A DNA stretch of 11,453 nucleotides. Origin: an uncultured Methylococcaceae bacterium (GTDB taxonomy: Bacteria > Pseudomonadota > Gammaproteobacteria > Methylococcales > Methylomonadaceae). The position numbers and the translations under genes were made by a program. Location: the NCBI GenBank assembly GCA_903939355.1, contig CAJAHC010000607.1, forward strand, positions 1-11,453. The letters run 5' to 3'. The notes under the pieces are model-generated. The model was given only the letters and a program-made list of their open reading frames with translations. It searched no databases and was not told where the DNA came from. Every line of letters begins with the position of its first letter. Position 1 is the stretch's first letter. This document shows positions 1 through 7,351 of the stretch, piece by piece.

Positions 1-1
1 A

Positions 2-217
2 AACCTTAATGATTGGTTATTTCAGTATGTAACGACTGTTGTTAATCCAGATGATCTGACCTTGAGATATTACCCTTTTAAATCGGCATCTGTTGTTGTT
101 GCAGAACGTCCTGGAATGATTGGCTGGTATGATTGTGCGATTTCAGTTTTACCTCATATCCAATTTGAGGGTATGGATGTTGAATTGCGTTTGGATGCCA
201 GACTAGGAGCTGCCTAA
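2..217 (+). CDS. tssC: TssC, T6SS contractile sheath large subunit (C-terminal fragment)
   Basis: This is the 3' end of a gene entering from the left edge: 71 codons, then TAA. TssC (VipB/ImpD family) pairs with TssB to form the sheath whose contraction drives the tube outward. The fragment opens with an N-D-W-x-x-x-Y-V motif followed by a 'VNPDDLTLRYYPFKSASVVV' stretch, and ends with G-x-x-x-Y-x-x-x-x-x-V-x-P-H-I-Q-F-E-G-M-D-V-E-L-R-L. This matches the conserved end of TssC proteins, where a W-x-x-x-Y helix is followed by an R-P-L-x-x-A segment and then 'LRPHFQLEGL..SLRL'. The start and the sheath-handshake regions lie outside the window. tssB would be expected just upstream. Identification rests on motif recognition and on the T6SS genes that follow. 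Confidence 0.9.
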   Translation, partial: NLNDWLFQYVTTVVNPDDLTLRYYPFKSASVVVAERPGMIGWYDCAISVLPHIQFEGMDVELRLDARLGAA

Positions 218-278
218 CAGTACTTTATTGGGTTTTTGAAATTTTTTACACTAAATTAAACTTTAAGAGATAATTATC

Positions 279-848
279 ATGGCAAGTAACGATTATTTTT
301 GCAGTCTCACTCAAGCATACAATTTTCAGAAAGATTCACAGGAACCGGTTGGACACCTTACCTCTATAACAATAGGGACTTCTGTATTAGCAGCTGATAC
401 TACATTGACTCTTCCGACAACTTTTGCAACGGCCGCCGTAGTTGGAGTGATATCAGATTTATCTTGGAATGGGGGGTATGCGGATCCAATACATATCCGT
501 TGCAATATTAGTAATGCAAATCAAGTAACAGTTAGTGTTTTGACCAACACTGACTTGTCGAATACTTTAGTGCAGATGAATTTTAATATTTATAATTTTG
601 ATCCTGTAAATAAAGTCTATTATCTTTCCTGTACTACTACTAATTCAACAGCTCTCAATGGTTTTGTTAATAAGTCGGGTGGTAATTTGAGTTTGTCTGT
701 TCAAACGGAAAATGATCACACAGTAGAATCACCTTTAAATTATAGAATGTATATTGGGACTATGCCCCAGCCAACAGCTCAAACTATTAATTTTGCGGCT
801 AATAACTCAGCTAAATATGTCAAGTCTTGGGGTGTTTCTGTAAGTTAA
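279..848 (+). CDS. Probable Hcp-like tube protein (divergent)
   Basis: A 189-aa protein rich in Ser, Thr, Asn and Val with alternating beta-strand patterns, no signal peptide and no membrane segment. It lies between tssC and tssK, where hcp is often found. Two places recall Hcp: 'SDLSWNGGYADP' around residues 59-70, like the 'SWS.G' strand of Hcp, and the C-terminus 'KYVKSWGVSVS' (179-189), like the final 'I.SWSV' strand. Canonical Hcp is about 160-170 aa and more conserved, so this is a divergent member or a different tail-tube-fold protein. If it is Hcp, hexameric rings of it would stack into the inner tube and may carry effectors. The start is supported by AAGAGA at 265-270, eight bases before ATG. 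A 61-base gap after tssC separates it from the upstream gene. The function is inferred mainly from position and fold-like features. Confidence 0.55.
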   Translation: MASNDYFCSLTQAYNFQKDSQEPVGHLTSITIGTSVLAADTTLTLPTTFATAAVVGVISDLSWNGGYADPIHIRCNISNANQVTVSVLTNTDLSNTLVQMNFNIYNFDPVNKVYYLSCTTTNSTALNGFVNKSGGNLSLSVQTENDHTVESPLNYRMYIGTMPQPTAQTINFAANNSAKYVKSWGVSVS

Positions 849-880
849 TATGAATAATTCAAGCTATATACAAGTGATCT

Positions 881-2131
881 ATGAGTAACGGTTTATCCAG
901 AGTTTCTTGGGCAATGGGTCAGGCGCTGCTTCCTGAACACTTGCGTATGCTTGAGGGATCTCTGATGACTGATAGCGCTAAGCGCTCCAGTCATCAGGAG
1001 GCTCCATGTTATGGGCTTTATAAGGTAAGCTGGAACGAAACCCTCTTGGTTGATGGAGTGTTATCTCTAGAGGAGATGACATTGGTAATGCCATCAGGGT
1101 TGCTCTTGGAATTGAAAGAAAATGTTAAGGTAGAGCCATTAAATCTTAAAATCCCCGGAACTTCTACGATTTCAGTTTACTTACATGTCAGGACTTACTC
1201 TGAACCGATTAATTCAACTGCTACAAATAAAAACATTGTTAAGCACGGCAATGTCAGTTGTTGGTTGTGGCAAATTGATCTTTCTAATGAACAAGAGCAC
1301 TCTGATACCTTAGAGACTTTTCATTTAGCGGACTTTCAAAAACAAGCGGATAGCTCATGGCAGCTCTCAACGGCTTATATTCCTCCACTGGGTTGTTTTG
1401 GTTCAGTTCCATTTCTTAAAGATGACTTTAAACAATTAAAAGTTAAATTAGAGGCTTACCATTATCAATTGACTCAAGAAGTGGCTGCTATTTACTTGTC
1501 TGGATCAGATCTTTTTGATACCAGAGAAAGCTTGAAATCTGTAGTAAATATGTTGCGGTTTCTTGGTAATTTGTTTGCTGAAATAAATGTGCATCCTTAT
1601 ACAATGTATGAACGATTAAAGTCGTTTTATATTGATTTGGCTTTCTATCATAACAATACCCCGGATTTTGCTACAAGTTGTTACCAACATGATAATCTTA
1701 CTGAGGTTTTCAATGAAATATTAGGTCCTTTAAATCATGAGATTCAATTTACTCAAACAAGGGTTCCTTATTTACCATTTACATTGGCTAACGGTATTTT
1801 CCAAGTCAATATGCCGGAAGAAATACGTAAGGCAAAAGAATTTTATTTTCTTGTGCAAAATGCGGCCGTTAATCAATCAATAAGCATTGATGGTATGAAA
1901 TTAGCTGCTATTTCTCGTATTCCAATAGTTCACAAGTTTTACTTGCAAGGGCTGTCATTAATAAAAATTGACCGCCCACCATTCCAGCATTCATTCGGCC
2001 CCGAAATTGACTTATATCAGATTACAAAGGGTGAGGAATGGGATTATGCCCTCAACGAGTTGGCATTAGGATTTATTCCCGAATCAAGCTTTTCTAGCCA
2101 GAATTTTTTTCTTAATTGGAGAACTTTATAA
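881..2131 (+). CDS. tssK: TssK, T6SS baseplate protein
   Basis: TssK is a trimeric adaptor linking the TssF/TssG/TssE wedges of the baseplate to the TssL/TssM membrane complex. The 416-aa product is slightly shorter than typical TssK (about 440-450 aa). Its N-terminus carries the family hallmark V-S-W-x-x-G-x-x-L-L-P-E-H-L (residues 8-21; most TssK have 'W.EG..L.PQHFQ'), followed by the beta-rich shell domain. A 'LPFTLANGIFQVNMPEEIRK' segment and a following beta-rich part correspond to the C-terminal receptor-binding-like domain, which contacts TssL. The start ATG has only a weak ribosome-binding sequence. The stop TAA overlaps the ATG of the next gene by one base (TAATG), indicating translational coupling. 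Confidence 0.9.
   Translation: MSNGLSRVSWAMGQALLPEHLRMLEGSLMTDSAKRSSHQEAPCYGLYKVSWNETLLVDGVLSLEEMTLVMPSGLLLELKENVKVEPLNLKIPGTSTISVYLHVRTYSEPINSTATNKNIVKHGNVSCWLWQIDLSNEQEHSDTLETFHLADFQKQADSSWQLSTAYIPPLGCFGSVPFLKDDFKQLKVKLEAYHYQLTQEVAAIYLSGSDLFDTRESLKSVVNMLRFLGNLFAEINVHPYTMYERLKSFYIDLAFYHNNTPDFATSCYQHDNLTEVFNEILGPLNHEIQFTQTRVPYLPFTLANGIFQVNMPEEIRKAKEFYFLVQNAAVNQSISIDGMKLAAISRIPIVHKFYLQGLSLIKIDRPPFQHSFGPEIDLYQITKGEEWDYALNELALGFIPESSFSSQNFFLNWRTL
2118..2121 (+). promoter_or_regulatory. Ribosome binding site deciding the tssE start
   Basis: GGAG lies nine bases before the ATG at 2131. An in-frame TTG at 2116 would overlap this site and has no upstream Shine-Dalgarno sequence, so the ATG at 2131 is preferred. 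Confidence 0.7.
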
Positions 2132-2505
2132 TGTCTTTGTTCGCAAAATTGGCAGGAACTTCAAGTAGAAGGAATGTGAGTAATTGCGACTTAAATGTAA
2201 TCATTGCCAATTTGAATAATATATTAGGAACCAAAAGGGGGTATGGTTTTTTTTTAGAGAAATTTGGTTTATCAGATTACAAACATTTCAGTTCGCATGG
2301 CGATATAGTAGAGATGATTCGTGCTGAAATTAAAGAAAATATTGAGCTTTTTGAGCCTAGAATCATTGTTAAAAAAATTATTAATACTACGGATATTGGC
2401 TTGACATTATTATCATTTCAATTAGATTTTGAATTAGATAAGCGTAGCTATTCCTGTAAAGTATTCCTAGATCCTGTCAGTAAGGCTTTTCAAGTTCAGT
2501 CATGA
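2131..2505 (+). CDS. tssE: TssE, gp25-like baseplate protein
   Basis: A 124-aa protein of the gp25-like lysozyme-fold family (GPW_gp25), homologous to phage T4 gp25. TssE sits in the baseplate wedge and is thought to start sheath polymerisation. The family signature is visible: 'LNNILGTKRGYG' (residues 28-39; usually 'L..LLNTR.G'), then a Y-x-x-F segment, an amphipathic helix with repeated Ile, and F-E-P-R-I (74-78; usually 'YEPRL'), the conserved Glu-Pro-Arg of gp25 proteins. It ends in beta strands, 'LLSFQLDFEL' and 'SYSCKVFLD'. Length is normal to slightly short for the family. It starts within the tssK stop codon and its own TGA overlaps the next ATG (ATGA). A run of nine T at 2247-2255 lies inside the gene. 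Confidence 0.88.
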   Translation: MSLFAKLAGTSSRRNVSNCDLNVIIANLNNILGTKRGYGFFLEKFGLSDYKHFSSHGDIVEMIRAEIKENIELFEPRIIVKKIINTTDIGLTLLSFQLDFELDKRSYSCKVFLDPVSKAFQVQS

Positions 2506-4133
2506 CATCTTTTACTGAAGATTTAGCGGTAACTCTTTCATTAACTATTAATAATACTGCGTATAGTGTAGCTGCTGGCAATATTAAATCTTTGTATTTA
2601 AATATTATGCCCTATGGTTTTAATGGAGAAGTAAGTCTTGTAATGCCCGTTGAAAATACAACTGACACACTTTTTACACCGTTGACTGGCAATACGCTAA
2701 TTGAAGTAGCGTTACAAGCAAATGTCTACATCAATAATACTGAAGGGACTGTCAACTTCGTTAGTTTGACAGGGTATGTATCCACATGGGGTTTTTCTGA
2801 ACAAACGTTGACTAATGTTTTGTCTACTCAAGAATTAATGTTGTATAGGGTATATCATCTAAAATTTGCTGATCCCGCCCAAATATTTTGGAAACAGCAC
2901 TATCCTACTTATCTTCTGACGAATTCTACTTTACAGGCGTTAATTACAGCCCAGACTCCGACCCAAATTAAGATGACTTATAACTGGTCTGTGTTAACGA
3001 CTCAATATCCAGTTCTATCACTATCTTTGGGCGCTCCCAGTAATATCAATAGAGCTAGTTTTTATGATTACTTAATATGGTTAGTGGATACTCAGAATGG
3101 TGTTTTTCTTTATGATATCGCGACCAATCAATATACCTTAAGTGCAAACGTGGCTTCATCTGGTACTGCTGAATCATTAAATCCACTCGAAATCGCCAAG
3201 TTTGGAATGAGTTATGCCGAGGTAAGGCGGTATCAAGCTAATGTATTAAACGCTTATTCAGCATCTCCAGCAACCACATCAATTAGTAATAGTCAAATGG
3301 TCAGTCCAATCCGTCATGATTATATTGAAAGTTATCCTATTGCCTCAGACATGACGTCGAGAGTTACATTAGAAACAGCTAGAATGAATCAGCCTTTAAC
3401 GGAAGTTTGGGTTGAATATCAAAAAATCCAATTACAATTCACTCCTCCGGGACAATTAGTTGAATTTAATAATTCATCAGCATGGAATTCTTCAATTTTT
3501 GTCTATGGAAAAACCTATAATGTTAAGACATGGCGATTAAATGCCCGTGCGGTTGATGAAAATTTTCTTGTTGATTTAAATAACGCTTATGGAAAGTATA
3601 CTGTTGATCATTCCATTGATTTAAAAACAAGTACAGACTTAAGTGTGTCACTACCCTTTTATAATACTCCGATCTATCCTTTTTTTGTGGAGGGTACCAT
3701 GGTCAGTGAATCAGGTGCCGCTACAGATTCAACCTATCAATTTTATACTGACTCAACTACCTCAGCTAATTATTACCAAATTAGTATTCCATTATGGGCT
3801 AATCAAAATGTACGTGCCAATTACCAACCTAATTTTGATGCCGGACAGTTTTATTTCCCCCCTTATAAAAATGCCAGAGTTCTGGTTGGTTTGGGGTTTG
3901 ATAATGCCTTTATAGCTGCTTTTCTAGATTGGGGTACGGGGACAGCATTGACTTTAGATTCTCAAGGAAATCAATTAGTTATGGGGCAGTCTAGCACTAG
4001 TCAAAATATAATTAAGCATAGTTATGTTGATAGTAAACCAGAACTACAAATCCAACGAACCGATGCTAAAGATACTGAGTTATTACAGTTTTCTGATGGA
4101 TATATTATTTTACAAACTTTGTTGGGAGAATAA
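2502..4133 (+). CDS. VgrG-like spike hub (TssI) without its beta-helical needle
   Basis: A 543-aa protein with the architecture of a VgrG (gp27-gp5-like) spike trimer. Residues 1 to about 375 are beta-rich with low recognisable identity, consistent with the gp27-like hub domains; 'SLNPLEIAKFGMSYAEVRRYQ' (225-244) is where hub sequences usually describe a field-type segment. Residues about 389-480 look like the gp5 OB-fold: 'YYQISIPLW', 'GQFYFPPYKNARVLVGLGFDNAFIAAFLDWG'. This resembles the VgrG pattern of a beta strand, 'G..f.P..G..V.v.F..G....P...G'. The C-terminal 60 residues ('KPELQIQRTDAKDTELLQFSDGYIILQT') match the connector before the needle. Typical VgrG proteins continue into a triple-stranded beta-helix; here the gene stops and a separate repeat protein begins two bases later. 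No C-terminal effector domain is present. ATGA overlap with tssE suggests coupling. Confidence 0.78.
   Translation: MTSFTEDLAVTLSLTINNTAYSVAAGNIKSLYLNIMPYGFNGEVSLVMPVENTTDTLFTPLTGNTLIEVALQANVYINNTEGTVNFVSLTGYVSTWGFSEQTLTNVLSTQELMLYRVYHLKFADPAQIFWKQHYPTYLLTNSTLQALITAQTPTQIKMTYNWSVLTTQYPVLSLSLGAPSNINRASFYDYLIWLVDTQNGVFLYDIATNQYTLSANVASSGTAESLNPLEIAKFGMSYAEVRRYQANVLNAYSASPATTSISNSQMVSPIRHDYIESYPIASDMTSRVTLETARMNQPLTEVWVEYQKIQLQFTPPGQLVEFNNSSAWNSSIFVYGKTYNVKTWRLNARAVDENFLVDLNNAYGKYTVDHSIDLKTSTDLSVSLPFYNTPIYPFFVEGTMVSESGAATDSTYQFYTDSTTSANYYQISIPLWANQNVRANYQPNFDAGQFYFPPYKNARVLVGLGFDNAFIAAFLDWGTGTALTLDSQGNQLVMGQSSTSQNIIKHSYVDSKPELQIQRTDAKDTELLQFSDGYIILQTLLGE
4124..4128 (+). promoter_or_regulatory. 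Ribosome binding site for the needle gene
   Basis: GGGAG inside the last codons of the VgrG-like gene, seven bases before ATG 4136. It shows that the downstream repeat protein has its own initiation site and is not produced by read-through of the hub gene. Confidence 0.7.
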
Positions 4134-4135
4134 GG

Positions 4136-4726
4136 ATGGCTCTCACTTGTAAAGTTGAGCTGAGTCAAACAGCAGGCTTGACGTTAACTGTAATTAACAG
4201 CGCAGGTAACATTACGCAAACGGCTGTATTTGATGGCACTACTATGACCTTCACTTGTAAGGGACAAAGTGCGACTAGTACTATAGTGCAAGATTCAGAA
4301 AGTGTAACTGTTAATTGTCAAACTTTCACTGTTAATGCTGATACGATTACCTGTAAATCTACAAAAAATACGTCACATTCAGCCGATGGTACCTTTACCA
4401 TAAATAGCACCGGGAATTCGTCATTCACTTCATCAGCGGATACGACAATAGCACCAACTTCAAACCTGACTATGACAGCAGCCGATTTTTCCACTACAGC
4501 AACTAGTACAGCTAAATTAACAGGTGCAACTACAACCATCACTGGCACTCAACAAGCTACTGTAACTGGCGCTGAATTAGCTCTATCAGGCAGTTCAAGC
4601 GCTACTCTAAAAGGCGCTACAATTACACTTGATGCTGATTCGACTATGTCAATTTCAGGATTAACCACGACGGTCAAAGGATCAACTACTGCTATTCAAG
4701 GTAGTCTTGTTACCTTAGGAGGATAA
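4136..4726 (+). CDS. Repeat-rich spike needle protein, probably the detached beta-helix of VgrG
   Basis: A 196-aa protein made almost entirely of Thr, Ser, Ala, Gly and small hydrophobics. Residues about 128-196 fall into short units of seven or eight residues with a [V/I/L]-x-G start: LTGATTT, ITGTQQAT, VTGAELAL, LKGATITL, ISGLTTT, VKGSTTA, IQGSLVT, ending LGG. This closely resembles the V-x-G octad repeats of the phage T4 gp5 C-terminal beta-helix and of VgrG needles. The earlier part (about 35-125) has looser alternating Thr/hydrophobic strands. There is no signal peptide or membrane segment. Placed immediately after the hub gene and upstream of tssF, it is best explained as the trimeric needle that sits on the VgrG-like hub and receives the PAAR-like tip. 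An alternative is a secreted fibre or adhesin, but the operon position argues against it. The family name is unknown to me. Confidence 0.7.
   Translation: MALTCKVELSQTAGLTLTVINSAGNITQTAVFDGTTMTFTCKGQSATSTIVQDSESVTVNCQTFTVNADTITCKSTKNTSHSADGTFTINSTGNSSFTSSADTTIAPTSNLTMTAADFSTTATSTAKLTGATTTITGTQQATVTGAELALSGSSSATLKGATITLDADSTMSISGLTTTVKGSTTAIQGSLVTLGG
4717..4722 (+). promoter_or_regulatory. Strong Shine-Dalgarno site for tssF
   Basis: A consensus AGGAGG ending nine bases before the tssF ATG and embedded in the final codons (Gly-Gly) of the needle gene. It is the strongest ribosome binding site in the window. Confidence 0.8.
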
Positions 4727-4731
4727 GGTTT

Positions 4732-6378
4732 ATGAGTTTAGATAATGTGCCGTATCAAAATTTTCTTGAAGAACTACAAGATTTGGTGAACTTTAGACAG
4801 GAATATTCCCTGGATAATTCAGTTGCTGGAATAGAGGGTGATGATCCAGATGTAAAGCGCATAATTGAGGCGCTCGCTTTTTTTGGCGCACGAACCAAGA
4901 TCACTGCTCTTCGCAGTATAGACGCGACAAATCGGCGACTGTATCAACAGTTTTTTTCATTTATGTTATCACCTTTGCCTGCAATGGTAATGCTGCAAGC
5001 CATTCCGAATGGTCATCTGACTGAAACTTTAATTGTTCCTGCCGGTACTGAGTTTGCGTTGGAACCCAAAGAAGGTGGCTTGGTAATGTTCCGCAATACT
5101 AGGACATTACGTATACTACCTATAACAATAGTTGCAGTTAAGCAAGAACTTTCAGATGGAAATGGAGTTAGGTTACTGTTGTCGTTTCAGGCTAATTTTG
5201 CACTAAATGAAGAGCCTGGGGTTATAAAACTTCATATTAATTATTTAAACGATTTTGATCTTTCACATAAGGCATTTTATTTCTTAAAAAATAATTTGAA
5301 TAATGCTACTGTTCAGTTTGGACTTTATGATGAGAATCAGGCAAATACCCCTTGTGGGTTTGGTTTTAATCCTCCACCAGATGAAATTTCTAGTGACGAA
5401 TTTCGTCATCCTTTAGAAATTGAAAGGAGTTATTTTCAATTTCCACAACAAGAACTTTTTTTGGAACTAGACATTCCTTCGTCCCCGCGTAACTGGAAAC
5501 AATTTACTGTTATTTTTGAGTTGGACAAGCCTTGGCCTAGACAACTTCGTCTAAATCAGAGTTTATTTCAATTATTTGTGTCACCAGCTTTTAACAATAT
5601 AAAGGCAATGGCACAGCCTATAATTTGTGACGGGACTCAAGAACGTTACACCATTCGACATTCAACACCAGAACTTGGTTTTAGCTTACAGAATGTACTA
5701 GGTGTTTACGAAGTAGGGCTGAAAGGTATGCTACCGTTTAGGCCAGGTATTTTAGCTGGGGGCAATGGATCCTTTGAAATAGAGCAGGGACCTCGCCAAG
5801 AAAGCCCTGCCAATTTATATTGGTTAGTCCCACATTTTCCTGCTGCCTTTGATACACCTAGGACATTACTGGTTGAAGCGTTATGGCAGCAACCCTGGTA
5901 CGATCAAATAATAGAAAGCCAATATACATTTAGGTTTTATAATAAACATAATCAAGGCGTGCAATGGGATTCGATAGGTTCAATAATGCCTCATGCAGAA
6001 AATCGTCAATTAGATAATGTAACTCAATTCATCAATTTATTTACTTTGATGCATATTACTTCTTTTAACATCCATCAACTTAAAGAACTTCTTGTGGCAT
6101 TGGGAAGCATAACGACTGGGATTTATAGAAATGTTTACAATAATTTGCTGAACTTGCGCCTAGATGAAGAACCTTTGGGTGAAAAATATGCTGCACAGAA
6201 TAAACAAATATATTATCTACAGTTTAAGTCTGATATAACAGTGGGTATTGAAATAATTGATCCTTTCGTTTTGCATGTCGAAAGAGTTTTAGATTTGTGG
6301 ATTAGTGATGTAATGGTTGAAGCTCGATGGGAAATACTTGATGAAAAAGCTGATAGTGTTTCAGAGGTAAATAAATGA
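4732..6378 (+). CDS. tssF: TssF, T6SS baseplate protein
   Basis: TssF (VasA/ImpG family) is a large baseplate wedge subunit that forms a complex with TssG and contacts TssK and the hub. The N-terminus is diagnostic. 'FLEELQDLVNFRQEYS' (11-26) corresponds to the usual 'Y..EL..LR..G.EFA' helix. It is followed by 'IEGDDPDVKRIIEALAFFGAR' (34-54; family 'G.DPDVERLLE.FAFL.AR') and 'LSPLPAMVMLQA' (79-90; family 'L.P.PSM.I.Q'). The 548-aa length is somewhat shorter than many TssF proteins (about 580-620 aa). The rest is beta-rich with no membrane segment. A strong AGGAGG site precedes the start. The stop overlaps the tssL start as ATGA, so the two are probably translationally coupled. Confidence 0.92.
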   Translation: MSLDNVPYQNFLEELQDLVNFRQEYSLDNSVAGIEGDDPDVKRIIEALAFFGARTKITALRSIDATNRRLYQQFFSFMLSPLPAMVMLQAIPNGHLTETLIVPAGTEFALEPKEGGLVMFRNTRTLRILPITIVAVKQELSDGNGVRLLLSFQANFALNEEPGVIKLHINYLNDFDLSHKAFYFLKNNLNNATVQFGLYDENQANTPCGFGFNPPPDEISSDEFRHPLEIERSYFQFPQQELFLELDIPSSPRNWKQFTVIFELDKPWPRQLRLNQSLFQLFVSPAFNNIKAMAQPIICDGTQERYTIRHSTPELGFSLQNVLGVYEVGLKGMLPFRPGILAGGNGSFEIEQGPRQESPANLYWLVPHFPAAFDTPRTLLVEALWQQPWYDQIIESQYTFRFYNKHNQGVQWDSIGSIMPHAENRQLDNVTQFINLFTLMHITSFNIHQLKELLVALGSITTGIYRNVYNNLLNLRLDEEPLGEKYAAQNKQIYYLQFKSDITVGIEIIDPFVLHVERVLDLWISDVMVEARWEILDEKADSVSEVNK

Positions 6379-7004
6379 ATAAACAATTTTGGGAACTAAT
6401 TGTATCCATTAATACTCATTTGAGAGCATTGCAATCGGAAGATAAGTCAATCGAATTTAAGATTAATGATTTGATAGAGTTGCGAAGTAAATTACGTATT
6501 GAATTAGATACCTTGCGGGAATTACTTACGGGACAATATTCTGAACGAGATGCTTACTTGGTATTATTTCCATTAGTTGCTCATTATGATGAATTCATTA
6601 GAAAATTAATTTTAACAAGTGATCAACTGAATTGGCCTTCTTTTCAAGAAGAGTTCTATAAAATAGATGATGCCGGTGATATATTTTATGACTTACTTGA
6701 TGATGTATTAACTAAGCCAGAAACCTTGCCACTGGTTTATGAAATATATTTTTTCTGTTTAAGAGATGGTTTTCTGGGGCGTTATAGTGTTTATCCACAG
6801 ACAATTGCTGAGTATATTAAAAAACTAAGTAAACATATTGTGCTATACCCATTACAATCAAATGCAACTCAGATTCGTACGCTATCAAAACGATTTTTTT
6901 TTCGAATCCCTAATTATTCTTATTATCTATGTGCGGCTTTATTGGTATCAGGAGTTTATTTTTTACTCCTGTTTATTGGAAGTATGTGGAAACCTTATGT
7001 ATGA
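6375..7004 (+). CDS. tssL: TssL (DotU/IcmH-like) inner-membrane protein
   Basis: TssL joins TssM in the membrane complex that anchors the baseplate; it is related to DotU/IcmH of type IVb secretion. The cytoplasmic domain shows the family pattern in order: 'AHYDEFIRK' (canonical 'A..DE'), 'NWPSFQEEFYK' (canonical 'W...LL...F'), 'AGDIFYDLLDDVLTKPET' (canonical 'G..FF..L......P') and 'EIYFFCLRDGFLGRYSVYP' (canonical 'E..YLCL.LGF.GRY'). A single hydrophobic helix near the C-terminus (about residues 181-204, YYLCAALLVSGVYFLLLFIG) is followed by only a few residues, matching a C-tail-anchored TssL without a periplasmic OmpA/peptidoglycan-binding extension. The 209-aa length fits that short form. 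Nine T (6894-6902) lie just before the membrane helix. Both ends overlap neighbours as ATGA. Confidence 0.9.
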   Translation: MNKQFWELIVSINTHLRALQSEDKSIEFKINDLIELRSKLRIELDTLRELLTGQYSERDAYLVLFPLVAHYDEFIRKLILTSDQLNWPSFQEEFYKIDDAGDIFYDLLDDVLTKPETLPLVYEIYFFCLRDGFLGRYSVYPQTIAEYIKKLSKHIVLYPLQSNATQIRTLSKRFFFRIPNYSYYLCAALLVSGVYFLLLFIGSMWKPYV

Positions 7005-7351
7005 AAAGTAAAAAATCAGAGTCTCGATTGGATGCTTTGTTTTCCATCAGTAATTTACAGGAAAACTGGCGCTCACCATCAAAATCGGCATTTGATGTAT
7101 CTTATAATAAACCCCATTCATTGATATCTGTAAAGTTTAACGAACTTACTTTTCTAATCAATAAATTTTATATTGATAGGTCTAGATTATCCGTAAAGCT
7201 AGATGAATTGAATGACAAAATTACTCAAATAGTTTCGGTTAGCGAACAAAAGTTAACCATTGATGATAAAGAAAAAACAATAGTTCTCGAAATGCTAGAC
7301 CAATTGGATGGACTGCTTTGGGCTATGGAACTTTCACGAATAGACAAATGA
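7001..7351 (+). CDS. Hypothetical protein between tssL and tssG
   Basis: A 116-aa product that I do not recognise. The ATG at 7001 overlaps the tssL TGA (ATGA), and its own TGA overlaps the tssG ATG in the same way, so it is a genuine translated member of the operon. The first 40 residues are polar and Ser/Lys-rich with an 'ENWRSPSKSAFDV' segment. From about residue 41 the pattern suggests helices: 'LISVKFNELTFLINKFYIDRSRLSVKLDELNDKITQIV', then a highly charged turn and 'KTIVLEMLDQLDGLLWAMEL'. There is no signal peptide, membrane helix or cysteine. It could be a small structural or chaperone subunit linking membrane complex and baseplate in this T6SS variant. An in-frame ATG at 6929 inside tssL would add 24 residues, but the coupled start is far more likely. 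Confidence 0.8.
   Translation: MKSKKSESRLDALFSISNLQENWRSPSKSAFDVSYNKPHSLISVKFNELTFLINKFYIDRSRLSVKLDELNDKITQIVSVSEQKLTIDDKEKTIVLEMLDQLDGLLWAMELSRIDK

Noticed and set aside
218..278. Gap between tssC and the Hcp candidate as a promoter or attenuator
   Set aside because: TTGAAA near 236 has no good -10 at proper spacing, and no stable hairpin is visible. Differential expression here is possible but not supported by the sequence.
3643..3915. Plus-strand frame inside the VgrG-like gene
   Set aside because: It overlaps the OB-fold coding region in another frame, lacks a ribosome binding site and has no recognisable pattern.
2502..4133. Phage tail or extracellular contractile injection system instead of T6SS
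   Set aside because: TssK, TssL, TssF, TssG and TssA-type proteins are specific to T6SS. A DotU-like membrane-anchored protein in particular is not part of phage or extracellular systems.
4318..4548. Open frame on the minus strand inside the needle gene
   Set aside because: It is antisense to a low-complexity Thr/Ser-rich gene, whose composition leaves the opposite strand free of stops. It has no ribosome binding site, and its Val/Ala-rich product is the expected artefact.
4136..4726. Tandem repeat DNA or CRISPR-like array
   Set aside because: The repetition is at the amino-acid level with variable codons and units of seven or eight residues; there are no identical DNA repeats with spacers.
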